Positions 1 through 7,344 of a stretch of DNA of 48,168 nucleotides are shown here, piece by piece. Both the position numbers and the translations under genes were made by a program. Where the stretch lies: contig JAUWQD010000018.1 in the NCBI GenBank assembly GCA_030611265.1, positions 1 through 48,168 of the forward strand. The letters run 5' to 3'. The notes under the pieces were generated by a model. It was given only the letters and a program-made list of their open reading frames with translations, had not been told where the DNA came from and searched no databases. This DNA comes from Methanosarcinaceae archaeon (GTDB taxonomy: Archaea > Halobacteriota > Methanosarcinia > Methanosarcinales > Methanosarcinaceae). The stretch's first letter is position 1. Each line of letters starts with the position of its first letter.

Positions 1-103
1 GGCTGTACTTTGCACTTTTTGGCAACTTTATTATACTTGTTTCACTAAGTAGTTCAATTGCTAAAGTCAGTATGCTAGCTGACTTTATTTTTGTAAAATC
101 CAT
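1..103 (-). CDS. N-terminus of a probable transposase (runs off the left edge)
   Basis: An open frame begins with ATG at 103 on the minus strand, preceded by a strong GGAGGGG ribosome-binding site, and runs off the window after 34 residues. It starts MDFTKIKSAS, is lysine-rich and has no recognised motif. I call it a probable transposase because an inverted repeat covers its ribosome-binding site, an arrangement common at the 5' end of insertion-sequence transposases, and because it lies in a gene-poor border. The family cannot be determined from 34 residues. It could equally be another short helical protein. Confidence 0.4.
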   Translation of the reverse strand, partial: MDFTKIKSASILTLAIELLSETSIIKLPKSAKYS

Positions 104-104
104 T

Positions 105-145
105 GAATCATCCCCTCCAGGATTTGATACTGAGGGGAATGATTC
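105..145. promoter_or_regulatory. Inverted repeat covering the RBS of the left-edge ORF
   Basis: GAATCAT-CCCCTC at 105-117 pairs with GAGGGGAATGATTC at 132-145, with one bulged base and a 14-nt loop. In RNA from the minus strand this would hide the GGAGGGG ribosome-binding site of the ORF that starts at 103. Insertion sequences often use such a hairpin to stop translation from read-through transcripts. The pairing is visible; the role is inferred. Confidence 0.5.
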
Positions 146-271
146 ACATGGTACAAACTTTTTCAATTTGTTGGCTTAAGTTAAAATGAAAAATTGATAA
201 TCAATCGGAAGTAGGGCTATTCGGAAGTACTGATTCTACTACTGGATTAGAATTGCATTGGAGACTGCACT

Positions 272-547
272 ATGAATACGAATCTATTATCTGTTACCCC
301 TGCATCTATTTATTTTGCGTTTAATGTTATCTCGTTTTTGTTTTATGGATTGGACAAGGCTAAGGCTCAAGCGAAACGAAAATGGCGACGGGTTCCTGAA
401 AATAATCTGTTGTTGATGGCATTGATGGCACCTTTTGGTGCTATGGCAGGAATGCAGATATTCAGGCACAAGATTAGAAAAGATCGATTCAAGTATTTGG
501 TGCCGGCTTTTGTTGCGGTTCATCTGGTTATTTTTGCGGTATTGTGA
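272..547 (+). CDS. DUF1294 family membrane protein
   Basis: A 91-residue protein with the typical DUF1294 pattern: an N-terminal membrane segment (about 10-25) ending in FYGLDKAKA, a basic stretch with RVPENNLL, a second hydrophobic segment with GAMAGMQIFRHK (about 55-67), then KDRFKYLVP and a third membrane segment. The length is normal for the family. A TTGGAGA ribosome-binding site stands 8 nt before the ATG. The family is small and integral to the membrane, and its biochemical function is unknown. The gene stands alone and converges on the gene at 628-1107. Confidence 0.85.
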   Translation: MNTNLLSVTPASIYFAFNVISFLFYGLDKAKAQAKRKWRRVPENNLLLMALMAPFGAMAGMQIFRHKIRKDRFKYLVPAFVAVHLVIFAVL

Positions 548-603
548 TTTTATAAAAAGCCTCAACTAATCGCCAATAAACAATTCATAAACAAAAAAAA
601 AGA

Positions 604-623
604 TGGAATACTTTAGCATTCCA
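604..623 (-). terminator. Terminator of the 628-1107 gene
   Basis: TGGAAT (604-609) and ATTCCA (618-623) form a 6-bp stem with an 8-nt loop. Read on the minus strand it is followed directly by TC and a run of nine T, so it serves the minus-strand gene ending at 628. It may also slow transcripts from the convergent DUF1294 gene. Confidence 0.65.
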
Positions 624-627
624 TTTA

Positions 628-1107
628 TTAAATCAATCCGAGAAGATTGGCTAAAAACTGCCCTACTTTTGCAACTCCGACAACTATCATATTTGTAACT
701 CCAACACCCTTGTAAGTGATATCCCCATTATTGAGAGCACTCATAGTTTCAGATGCGGGGTCTTCAGAGCTTAAGATCTTGTCTATGGTTTCCTCGTTTG
801 ACGTAACCAGAAGTGTTGGTTTTTCTGGTTCTCCACTTGTGATTTCAGTGATATATGCATCTGAATCTGTAACTGCTGCAAGTTCAATATCTTCACCTGT
901 TTTTGTGATGGTGATATGGATAACCTGATCACCAAATATTGATGCGACAAATGGCACATCCGGATTTGCACTAATAAAAGCATTGTATTCAGATAGCAAA
1001 TACATTTCAACTTCATCTTCTGTTACTGCTGATGCCGGTAAAGCAAAACAACTAGTTACTACAAATGTTAGTAATATCAAAATGGAAAGCCGTTTTATGT
1101 TCATCAT
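628..1107 (-). CDS. Secreted protein of unknown function, possibly SCP2-like
   Basis: About 159 residues from the ATG at 1107 (a second ATG follows at 1104). The N-terminus is a signal peptide: KR, a hydrophobic run, then ALPASA before VTEDEVE. The frame stays open upstream to 1185, but a TATA-like sequence near 1122-1142 and the GTGGGG ribosome-binding site just before 1107 lie inside that extension, so the shorter start is chosen. The end of the protein (NNGDITYKGVGV, then a hydrophobic tail) and the preceding two strands resemble SCP2 sterol-carrier folds, in which a short glycine turn follows an amphipathic helix. That resemblance is by eye only. It is likely exported or surface attached. 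Confidence 0.65.
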   Translation of the reverse strand: MMNIKRLSILILLTFVVTSCFALPASAVTEDEVEMYLLSEYNAFISANPDVPFVASIFGDQVIHITITKTGEDIELAAVTDSDAYITEITSGEPEKPTLLVTSNEETIDKILSSEDPASETMSALNNGDITYKGVGVTNMIVVGVAKVGQFLANLLGLI

Positions 1108-1259
1108 GTTTCTTGTCCCCACTATTATATAGTCAGTATATAAAATAAATATTTCATTGTATAAATAATTTATTGAGTGCTCCATATTTCAGTATCCTTC
1201 GGTTGTTTTTGTGACCTGAAAATATTTGGGATATGAGAAAATGCTTATAACAAGGCTTT

Positions 1260-1273
1260 ACTAATATATTAGT
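1260..1273 (+). promoter_or_regulatory. TATA box of the P-type ATPase gene, perfect 14-bp palindrome
   Basis: ACTAATATATTAGT is a perfect palindrome holding the TATA element. Transcription is expected about 25 bases downstream, near 1290-1295, which gives a leader of about 25 nt before the ATG at 1320. The symmetry could be accidental in AT-rich DNA or could be a regulator site overlapping the TATA box. Confidence 0.45.
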
Positions 1274-1319
1274 AGACAAGAATTTGTCAAAACATAGCGG
1301 GATATATTGGAGTTTGCAA

Positions 1320-4028
1320 ATGGACTATGACAAATCAGACATCAATGACGTATTCGCGGCTTTAGAAACATCTAAAGAGGGTTTGTCATTCGAAGATGCA
1401 AAGATCAGGCTTGAAAAATACGGTATTAACGAGCTTGAGGAAAAACAAAAAGTTACGCCCCTGAAAGTGTTGCTGAACCAGTTTGCAGATTTCATAGTAT
1501 GGATCTTATTTGCGGCAGCCATAATCTCGTTGATGATAGGGGAAACCATCAACTTTTGGGTAATCTCATCGATCATCGCATTTGTCGTGATTTTGGGTTT
1601 TATACAGGAATACAAAGCAGAAAAAGCAATGGAAGCACTGAAAAAAATTGTTGAACCAACCACCAAAGTGCTTAGGAATGGACGGCGAAAAGAGATTCTG
1701 ACAAATGAAGTCGTACCAGGTGATATTTTGCTGCTTGAGACCGGTAGCAGTATCCCTGCCGATGCAAAGATATTTGACATAACCGGCTTGAAGGTCGATG
1801 AAGCGGCTCTAACGGGTGAGAGCGGGTCGGTTGAGAAAAAAGAAGGCGATATGGTCTTTGCAGGAACACAGATAGTTCATGGAAAGTGCAAGGCTGTGGT
1901 AACGGCAACAGGCATGCAAACGAAATTGGGACAAATTGCAGGGATGATACAGGAAGTTGAAGAAAAAACTCCCCTGCAGATAAAGATATCAGACCTTGCA
2001 AAAAGCCTTGCAATACTAGCCCTTAGCGCATCTACTCTTGTATTCATCCTCGGGATGATAAAAGGAGCACCTCTGGGTAGTATGCTGATAATTGCTCTTG
2101 CACTGGCCGTTGCATCCGTTCCCGTGGGACTGCCGTTTACGCTCACACTCACTCTTGCGTATGGAATGCATAAGATGGCAAAACAAAATGCGCTTATCAG
2201 GAAAATGCTTGGTGTTGAGACGTTAGGGTCTACAACGGTAATCTGTACGGATAAGACAGGCACGTTGACAAAGAACGAGATGACTGTCGAAAAGGTCTAT
2301 GTTGACGACACATTCTTTGACATAACAGGTGTCGGCTATGAACCGAAAGGAGATTTTTCGGTTGATGGTGCAAAGATCGATGTGGCAAAACATGAAAATC
2401 TGAGCATGTTGTTAAAGGCTGCTACTCTTTGTAACAATGCGGGCTTTGAGGAAAGTTTAGGGAATTTGGGAAATGTGGAAAAGCAGGAAAAATGGAAACT
2501 TATCGGAGACCCGACAGAGATCTCGCTTGTTGTTGCAGCAGCAAAAGGGGACATGTGGCAGGACGATCTGAAAAATGATTACCGGATGATCGAAGAGATT
2601 CTCTTCACATCAGAAAGGAAATTAATGTCAACCGTACACGAAAAAAGTGGAGAGAAGTGTAAAACGGTATTCAGCAAAGGTGCACCCGAATTTTTGTTAA
2701 AGAAATGCAGTTTCATCAGGAAAAGGGACGGGGTTGAGGAACTCACCAAAGACGAGGTTGCGAGAATACTTGAAACAAACCATGATCTTGCAAGTTCTGC
2801 TTATCGTGTGCTTGGTATTGCCCATAAGGAGATGACCGAGCCACTGACTCCTGAAAACATTGAGAAGGATATGGTATTTCTGGGATTGGTTGCCATGATA
2901 GATCCTGCCCGGGAAGAAGCAAAAGAAGCGATCGTGACCTGTAAAAAGGCTGGCATCAAGGTCGTAATGATAACAGGCGATAATGATGCGACTGCAAAAG
3001 CAATAGCAGAGAATATTGGTCTATTCGATGAAGTAGGGGATTTTGGAGATCTGACGGATGAAAAATTAAAAGGCATCGTTGCGGATGGTGTGATAACAGG
3101 CAGCGAACTGGAATCATTGGACGAGGATGAGTTTGAGGGTGTTGTTGAGGGCATTAGTATCTATGCAAGGATGATGCCGCAACAGAAAGTGAGGATCGTT
3201 AAGGCATTGCAGAAGAAAGGTCATATCGTTGCCATGACAGGTGATGGTGTAAATGATGCTCCTGCACTCAAGAAAGCAGATATCGGTATAGCGATGGGAA
3301 TCAAGGGAACCGATGTGGCAAAGGAATCGAGTACCATGGTGTTACAAGATGATAATTTCGCAACGATCGTTGATGCAGTGAAGCAGGGCAGGGCGATATA
3401 TGCTAACATTGAGAAATTCACCTGTTATTTGGTTTCAAGGAATTTCACAGAGGTCATATTGATAATGATGGGCATCATCCTGCTTGGTTTTGATTTCCTG
3501 CCGCTTTTGGCATTGCAGATATTGTTCATAAATATGTTTGATGAGGTAATGCCTGCGATCGGGCTTGGTCTGGACCCTGCAAGAGAGGGAATTATGCTGA
3601 AAAGACCAAGGGATCCTTATGAAAAGATCCTAAAAAAGCGGAACTTGATCATGATTATGAGCATGGCTTTTATTATGGGGATGGCAGCATTTATGGTGTT
3701 TGTGCTGGACGATCCGGTCAATGAGATTGAAAAAGCAAGAACATTGACCTTTGCTACGATCGTGAGTATGATATTATTCATCCCGTTCGCATTCAGGTCG
3801 CTGGATGATTCAATTATCAAGGTCGGTCTTTTCACAAACAAACTTTTGGTTGGTGGTGTATTTGGGACATTCCTGTTGACACTGGGTGTAATGTATATCC
3901 CATTTTTCCAGAGTATATTTGAACTCACTCCCTTGTCTGTAACGGATTGGTTAATCCCTCTGTCCGTAGCATTTGCAGCAATGGTCTTTGCTGAGGTTAT
4001 CAAAGCAGCGACCAAAGGTGTAAAATAG
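1320..4028 (+). CDS. P-type cation-transporting ATPase
   Basis: A 902-residue P-type ATPase. An upstream in-frame TTG at 1284 exists, but the ATG at 1320 has a TTGGAG ribosome-binding site and matches the usual N-terminus. Visible motifs are the N-terminal cation-ATPase domain (1-70), TGES at 165-168 (actuator), PVGLP at 268-272 (M4), the phosphorylated Asp311 in DKTGTLT, KGAPEF from about 453 (nucleotide binding), TGDGVNDAP at 640-648 (hinge), and a C-terminal block of membrane helices. M4 carries PVGLP, as in fungal plasma-membrane proton pumps, rather than the PEGLP of calcium pumps. M6 reads NMFDEVMPA. The overall layout, with the C-terminal cation-ATPase domain, is P2-like. The ion is therefore uncertain: proton or another monovalent cation is more likely than calcium. 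Confidence 0.93.
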   Translation: MDYDKSDINDVFAALETSKEGLSFEDAKIRLEKYGINELEEKQKVTPLKVLLNQFADFIVWILFAAAIISLMIGETINFWVISSIIAFVVILGFIQEYKAEKAMEALKKIVEPTTKVLRNGRRKEILTNEVVPGDILLLETGSSIPADAKIFDITGLKVDEAALTGESGSVEKKEGDMVFAGTQIVHGKCKAVVTATGMQTKLGQIAGMIQEVEEKTPLQIKISDLAKSLAILALSASTLVFILGMIKGAPLGSMLIIALALAVASVPVGLPFTLTLTLAYGMHKMAKQNALIRKMLGVETLGSTTVICTDKTGTLTKNEMTVEKVYVDDTFFDITGVGYEPKGDFSVDGAKIDVAKHENLSMLLKAATLCNNAGFEESLGNLGNVEKQEKWKLIGDPTEISLVVAAAKGDMWQDDLKNDYRMIEEILFTSERKLMSTVHEKSGEKCKTVFSKGAPEFLLKKCSFIRKRDGVEELTKDEVARILETNHDLASSAYRVLGIAHKEMTEPLTPENIEKDMVFLGLVAMIDPAREEAKEAIVTCKKAGIKVVMITGDNDATAKAIAENIGLFDEVGDFGDLTDEKLKGIVADGVITGSELESLDEDEFEGVVEGISIYARMMPQQKVRIVKALQKKGHIVAMTGDGVNDAPALKKADIGIAMGIKGTDVAKESSTMVLQDDNFATIVDAVKQGRAIYANIEKFTCYLVSRNFTEVILIMMGIILLGFDFLPLLALQILFINMFDEVMPAIGLGLDPAREGIMLKRPRDPYEKILKKRNLIMIMSMAFIMGMAAFMVFVLDDPVNEIEKARTLTFATIVSMILFIPFAFRSLDDSIIKVGLFTNKLLVGGVFGTFLLTLGVMYIPFFQSIFELTPLSVTDWLIPLSVAFAAMVFAEVIKAATKGVK

Positions 4029-4260
4029 GTGTAAATCTTATATGCGGCAGGTATTTTCGCAAGAATGTCTATTTTTGTAAATATCGCTAATGGCGAATGC
4101 GTGCTATTTTGAGTGTTTGAAGATATTGCTCCATAATAATGTATAGCGTTTTCTGCCTGAGTTTAATCTTAAACTCGAACTTGAATTTAACAGAATACAA
4201 TTACATTATAACGCAAACAAACAAAAATATTTCATATATTCGATACCGATATCAATACAT
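4029..4260. other. Intergenic region between the ATPase gene and deaD
   Basis: No gene is supported here. A 70-codon open frame starting at 4139 has low-complexity composition, no ribosome-binding site and overlaps the deaD promoter. The DNA is very AT-rich. The last part runs into the TATA box of deaD. Confidence 0.6.
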
Positions 4261-4378
4261 TTTATACATAATGAGTAGAAACGTGTGGAATTTGGGGCAA
4301 GTACCCGTTGGATTAAATATGCTAACGAGGACCTCCATTAAGATTCCCTGAAAAAAAATATTATTACGAGATAAGATC
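4261..4378 (+). promoter_or_regulatory. Promoter and long 5' leader of deaD
   Basis: The TATA element TTTATACATA is at 4261-4270. Transcription would start near 4290, which leaves about 85-90 nt of untranslated leader before the ATG at 4379. That is long for this archaeon, where many genes here look nearly leaderless. Cold-induced deaD of Methanococcoides burtonii is reported to have a leader of over 100 nt. No strong Shine-Dalgarno is visible directly before the ATG. The element is predicted, not measured. Confidence 0.55.
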
Positions 4379-5857
4379 ATGGAACAATTTAAGAAACTGG
4401 GCATTTGTGAGCCCATATTAAGAGCAATTGAGGATGAGAGATTTATTGAACCTACTGAAATTCAGGAAAAGTCAATCCCTTACATCCTTGATGGAAGAGA
4501 TGTTGTCGCAGAGTCGGCGACCGGATCCGGCAAGACGCTTGCGTTTGGATCGGGTATATTACATGATATCGAGAAGGGAGAGGGAATACAGGCTGTTGCA
4601 TTAACCCCTACACGAGAACTTGCGGAACAGGTTGCAAGTTCACTGCGGATATTTGGAAAATACCAGCATTCAAAGATCACTGCAATTTATGGCGGTGTGG
4701 GGATTGAACCACAGATCAAGAGACTTAAAAGAACTGAGATCGTTGTCGGAACTCCGGGACGTGTTCTTGACCACATAAACAGGGGCACGATGGATCTGAG
4801 CAATGTGGAACAATTTGTGATCGATGAAGCCGATACGATGCTTGATATGGGATTCATAGACGATGTTAAAAAGATACTCCGGGCATGCCCACTTGAAAAG
4901 CAGGTGCTTTTGTTCTCGGCCACAATATCGAGAGAAGTAAACCGTCTTGCCCAAAAATACATGGTAGACCCTGTAAATGTGTCTGTGGAGGCTTATGTGG
5001 ATGCTTCGAAACTTGAGCAAATATACTACAAGGTGTCCAATAGTATGAAATTCTCGCTGCTTCTCCATTTGATCAAAAATGAGCGGTCAGGACTTATCAT
5101 GGTCTTTTGCAATACCCAGAGAAATACGGATTTTATTGCAAAGAACCTCAAAAAATACGATGTTGATGCTGTTGCTCTTCATGGCGGTTTGAACCAGAGT
5201 AAACGAACAAGCATTATGAACCAGTTCCACTCTGCAAAAGCCACTGTCCTCGTATGCACCGATGTGGCGGCACGTGGAATTGATGTACCTGAGGTATCAC
5301 ATGTGTACAATTACGATATTCCAAATGAGAGCAAGCATTATGTTCACCGTATCGGGCGAACCGCAAGAGCCGGTAAAGAGGGCAAGGCGATAAGCATTCT
5401 AACAGATCGTGACCGGGGTTTCTTTGATGCGGTGCTGCAAGATAACGATGTGTCCATCATTGAAGAGGAGACTCCTTATATTCAACAAGTTGAGATCAAA
5501 TGGATGGAAAAACCAAAGGACAATAAAAGATCAGGTAGAAGACAAGATAGAAATCAAAACCGGTCCTATGTACAAGGCGGTCACAAAAGCCACAGTGATG
5601 GGAAAGGTAAAAGTGGTCAAAAACGATCCTTTGGAAATAAAAGTCAACAAAGCCGTGATGGTGGAAAGAGCCAAGGTGGTCCAAAAAGAACTTTCGGAAA
5701 TCAAGGGCCACAAAGCCGTGATGGTGGAAAGAGCCAAGGCGGTCCAAAAAGATCCTTTGGCAACCAAGGTCCTCAAAGCCAGAATGGTGGAAAAGGTCAA
5801 GGCGATCAAAAGAGCCAAAAAGGCTCACAAAGAAGACCAAGACAACACAAACGATGA
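4379..5857 (+). CDS. deaD: DEAD-box RNA helicase with a repeat tail
   Basis: A 492-residue ATP-dependent RNA helicase that unwinds structured RNA and typically helps growth in the cold. Both RecA-like domains are present: ATGSGKT at 47-53, PTRELA near 77-82, TPGRVLDH near 125-132, DEAD at 149-152, SAT at 180-182, VAARGID near 297-302 and HRIGRTARAG near 323-332. After residue 375 there is a basic, glycine- and glutamine-rich tail with a 21-residue repeat: KRSFGN or KRTFGN begins at 415, 436 and 457, linked by SRDGGKSQGG. Such tails bind RNA non-specifically. The helicase core is normal for the CsdA/DeaD group. The tail is rich in exact 63-nt repeats and may vary in length between strains. Confidence 0.95.
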   Translation: MEQFKKLGICEPILRAIEDERFIEPTEIQEKSIPYILDGRDVVAESATGSGKTLAFGSGILHDIEKGEGIQAVALTPTRELAEQVASSLRIFGKYQHSKITAIYGGVGIEPQIKRLKRTEIVVGTPGRVLDHINRGTMDLSNVEQFVIDEADTMLDMGFIDDVKKILRACPLEKQVLLFSATISREVNRLAQKYMVDPVNVSVEAYVDASKLEQIYYKVSNSMKFSLLLHLIKNERSGLIMVFCNTQRNTDFIAKNLKKYDVDAVALHGGLNQSKRTSIMNQFHSAKATVLVCTDVAARGIDVPEVSHVYNYDIPNESKHYVHRIGRTARAGKEGKAISILTDRDRGFFDAVLQDNDVSIIEEETPYIQQVEIKWMEKPKDNKRSGRRQDRNQNRSYVQGGHKSHSDGKGKSGQKRSFGNKSQQSRDGGKSQGGPKRTFGNQGPQSRDGGKSQGGPKRSFGNQGPQSQNGGKGQGDQKSQKGSQRRPRQHKR

Positions 5858-5890
5858 TGTTTTTGGTCAATCGATATTAGTATTGCGGGA

Positions 5891-5914
5891 GGGTGCAAAT
5901 GGATGGTTGCACCC
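5891..5914 (+). terminator. Hairpin downstream of deaD
   Basis: GGGTGCAA (5891-5898) and TTGCACCC (5907-5914) form a perfect 8-bp stem with an 8-nt loop, 34 nt after the deaD stop. The following bases are C-rich rather than a T-run, so it is only a possible terminator or mRNA 3'-end stabiliser. Confidence 0.5.
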
Positions 5915-5927
5915 CCCTACAACAACC

Positions 5928-5937
5928 TTTATAATAT
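5928..5937 (+). promoter_or_regulatory. TATA box of the tRNA-Arg gene
   Basis: TTTATAATAT at 5928-5937 lies about 35 bases before the first base of the tRNA at 5968, so transcription would start a few bases upstream of the mature 5' end. This is the normal arrangement for archaeal tRNA genes. Confidence 0.6.
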
Positions 5938-5967
5938 GAAACGATGTTAAAGGGATGAAAACATGTT

Positions 5968-6039
5968 GTCCCGGTAGGGTAGAGGATATCCTTGGGGCTT
6001 GCGGAGCCTTAGACCCGTGTTCGATTCACGGTCGGGACG
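5968..6039 (+). tRNA. tRNA-Arg (anticodon GCG)
   Basis: 72 bases fold into a full cloverleaf. The acceptor stem GTCCCGG pairs with TCGGGAC along all 7 bp, with one G-U. The D arm has A14, G15, G18-G19 and A21, with a U13-U22 mismatch. The anticodon stem is GGGGC/GCCTT with loop TTGCGGA, giving anticodon GCG. The T arm is CCGTG, TTCGATT, CACGG. The discriminator base is G73. No CCA is encoded and there is no intron. If the loop were read one base earlier the anticodon would be TGC (Ala), but the 5-bp stem and G37 support arginine. The gene reads CGC codons and, with inosine-free wobble, CGU. Confidence 0.92.
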
Positions 6040-6050
6040 TGTTTTTCATT

Positions 6051-6083
6051 TTCACATATTTTTCACATATTTTTCACATATTT
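6051..6083 (+). repeat. Three tandem 11-bp repeats after the tRNA
   Basis: TTCACATATTT is repeated exactly three times, then followed by more T. The T-rich units directly follow the tRNA 3' end and probably act as a transcription stop. The exact repetition also suggests slippage. Confidence 0.8.
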
Positions 6084-6098
6084 TTTCTACGTCATAGG

Positions 6099-6189
6099 GA
6101 AGTATCGTAGCATAGCGGAGATGCTTCATTGCGCCCTCCCGAGGCGCAACTCGGGTGTTCAATACATTTGTTTTTTGATCCGTCAAATG
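6099..6189 (+). ncRNA. Candidate structured leader RNA with nested hairpins
   Basis: Four possible helices occur in 91 bases: GAAGTATC/GATGCTTC (6099-6106, 6120-6127), TTGCGCC/GGCGCAA (6129-6135, 6143-6149), CCCGAG/CTCGGG (6138-6143, 6150-6155) and CATTTG/CAAATG (6164-6169, 6184-6189). The second and third cannot form together. T-runs follow the last two. The block precedes a short ORF with a strong ribosome-binding site at 6203-6207. It could be an attenuator-like leader or a small RNA. No known riboswitch class was recognised. Confidence 0.3.
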
Positions 6190-6217
6190 GGTTTTCTTGT
6201 TTAGGAGGATTACGGAA

Positions 6218-6328
6218 TTGGCAATTTCACTTGATGGAACTGTTGAGAAAAGTGTAGCAAATATGACTGATGAATTGTGGGATATTTTGAGTCTGATGGG
6301 TAAAGAATGCGGAAAATACTATGTTTGA
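6218..6328 (+). CDS. Short ORF of 36 residues with a strong RBS
   Basis: A TTG start at 6218 is preceded, 9 nt upstream, by AGGAGGA. The peptide begins MAISLDGTVE and contains MTDELWDILS, then stops at 6328. It has the look of the N-terminal helix of a small regulator or antitoxin and may be a truncated remnant: the sequence just after the stop enters the hsdS-tail repeat zone at about 6345. No function can be assigned. Confidence 0.3.
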   Translation: MAISLDGTVEKSVANMTDELWDILSLMGKECGKYYV

Positions 6329-6344
6329 TGAAAGACGTGCGGAA

Positions 6345-6394
6345 AGTGCGATGGGTGGCGGGTAACGCAGATACGCTACGCTACGGACTTATAA
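6345..6394. repeat. Partial copy of the hairpin repeat next to hsdS tail A
   Basis: It contains the shared core AACGCAGATACGCTACGC and the motif GGTGGCGGGTAACG, also seen at 28,617-28,652 in nearly the same form. It lies directly downstream (minus strand) of hsdS tail copy A, as the equivalent sequence does at most other tail copies. Only one arm is present, so no full hairpin forms. Confidence 0.7.
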
Positions 6395-6490
6395 TCACAC
6401 ATCAACCAACTCAGCCACCACCGCATCCATCAATTTCGCGCCGTCGGTTTGTGATTGATTGAGTTTTGCTTCGAGTTCGTCACAGAGTGC
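6395..6490 (-). pseudogene. hsdS tail copy A
   Basis: 31 codons and a stop on the minus strand match the C-terminus of HsdS: ALCDELEAKLNQ, then QTDGAKLMDAV and a TGA. Compared with the intact gene (10507-12213) it has a few substitutions and is in frame, but it lacks a start and any target-recognition domain. It is the most distal of six tail copies and lies downstream of the 95-aa gene at 6578-6865. Confidence 0.85.
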
Positions 6491-6577
6491 ACACACCCCA
6501 GCGGGCATGCATACAGAAGCGTAATTGGCATCGAGGTTGTACTTGCAATATTAAAGAATGGGCAGGCAGATCGATCT

Positions 6578-6865
6578 TTACTTTGATATACTTTTGATCC
6601 TTTGCTTTTGATAAGCCAGTATCTTATCGCTTAAAGGATGATCCGGCATTATCCTTATGTGAGTCAAGGAGACAATGAGGACTTCTTTATTCTCATCCAT
6701 TATCTTACAAGCTATGCCTCCTGCATCTCCAGAATCATACACTTCTAATATATTCAATTCTACATTCTTTAGGATTACTCCTTGCTTGCGCAGTGTTTTC
6801 TGTAGTTTCTTTGAAGGGTACACTGGGATTGGCAAAAAATCTTGGATTTCTTCAATCAATTTCAT
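6578..6865 (-). CDS. Hypothetical protein, 95 residues
   Basis: Not recognised. The protein is mixed alpha/beta with a conserved-looking centre (VYDSGDAGGIACKI, about 43-56) and a basic end (YQKQRIKS). There is no signal peptide or membrane segment. The ATG at 6865 has AGGAGC upstream. It is the only gene between hsdS tail copies A and B and is transcribed in the same direction as the restriction operon. Its position in the accessory island suggests a defence- or toxin-antitoxin-associated role, but nothing in the sequence shows it. Confidence 0.65.
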   Translation of the reverse strand: MKLIEEIQDFLPIPVYPSKKLQKTLRKQGVILKNVELNILEVYDSGDAGGIACKIMDENKEVLIVSLTHIRIMPDHPLSDKILAYQKQRIKSISK

Positions 6866-7020
6866 GTTATTACCTTTGCTCCTAAAATAGCATTTTCATT
6901 TTCATGGGTGTCCCGCAAAATTATGAATGCTTATTTTATCTACAACATCAAATAACTTGCCCGTATTCAGCTTTTGAATTCATTTAGTTGGAGATTATCG
7001 GGCGGCAGGTTTGCGATTTT

Positions 7021-7099
7021 GGACCGGATGAACAGGATCGACAGGATGCCGTTGAATGTTCGAGCGGAAATCCTGTCCATCCCGTAAATCCTGTCTGAT
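7021..7099. repeat. Dispersed inverted repeat (ATCCTGT family), copy 1
   Basis: The left arm contains GGATGAACAGGAT and ACAGGAT. The right arm contains ATCCTGTCCATCCCGT and ATCCTGTC. The two arms are roughly complementary around a 20-nt centre. The same family occurs at 13698-13766 between hsdM and hsdR. Such short palindromic units are common between genes in methanogens and bacteria. Confidence 0.7.
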
Positions 7100-7109
7100 A
7101 TTTCTCCAA

Positions 7110-7184
7110 TCGATGTCTATTTGCGTGTATCTGCATTCCAGTATGAAATGGTAAACGCAGATACGCTACGCGACGGACTTGTGA
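7110..7184. repeat. Hairpin repeat copy next to hsdS tail B
   Basis: Minus-strand sequence directly after the stop of tail B: it shares AACGCAGATACGCTACGCGA and the following ACGGACTTGTG with the copies near 8,950, 10,310 and 10,490, then runs into a partner arm containing GCGTGTATCTGCATTCC (near 7123-7140). The arms flank a short AT-rich centre. Confidence 0.7.
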
Positions 7185-7307
7185 TTACGCACCAACCAAC
7201 TCAGCCACCACCGCCTCCATCAATTTCGCGCCGTCGGTTTGTGATTTATTAAGTTTTGCTTCGAGTTCATCGCAGAGTGCCATGAGTTGATCAACTCTGG
7301 CGACGAT
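7185..7307 (-). pseudogene. hsdS tail copy B (longest)
   Basis: 40 codons and a TAA match the HsdS C-terminus from IVARVDQLMALCDELEAK to ELVGA. It is in frame and close to the intact gene, but there is no start codon context and no recognition domain. It begins about 37 nt after the stop of the nucleotidyltransferase gene at 7345. The longer match than in the other copies shows that the copied segment has variable length at its upstream end and a fixed end at the stop codon. Confidence 0.88.
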
Positions 7308-7344
7308 GCTCCCGAACGTGTTTTCATGAAAAATGCATACATTA

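Noticed and set aside
1320-4028. Calcium-transporting P-type ATPase
   Set aside because: M4 lacks the Glu of PEGLP, so calcium binding is not supported.
4139-4351. 70-codon ORF upstream of deaD
   Set aside because: Low-complexity composition, no ribosome-binding site, and it contains the deaD TATA box and leader.
5409-5939. Second open frame through the deaD tail
   Set aside because: It is produced by the repetitive tail sequence in another frame and lacks a ribosome-binding site.
5968-6039. tRNA-Ala(TGC) reading of the anticodon loop
   Set aside because: It breaks the anticodon stem; the GCG reading keeps five paired bases, a 7-nt loop and G37.
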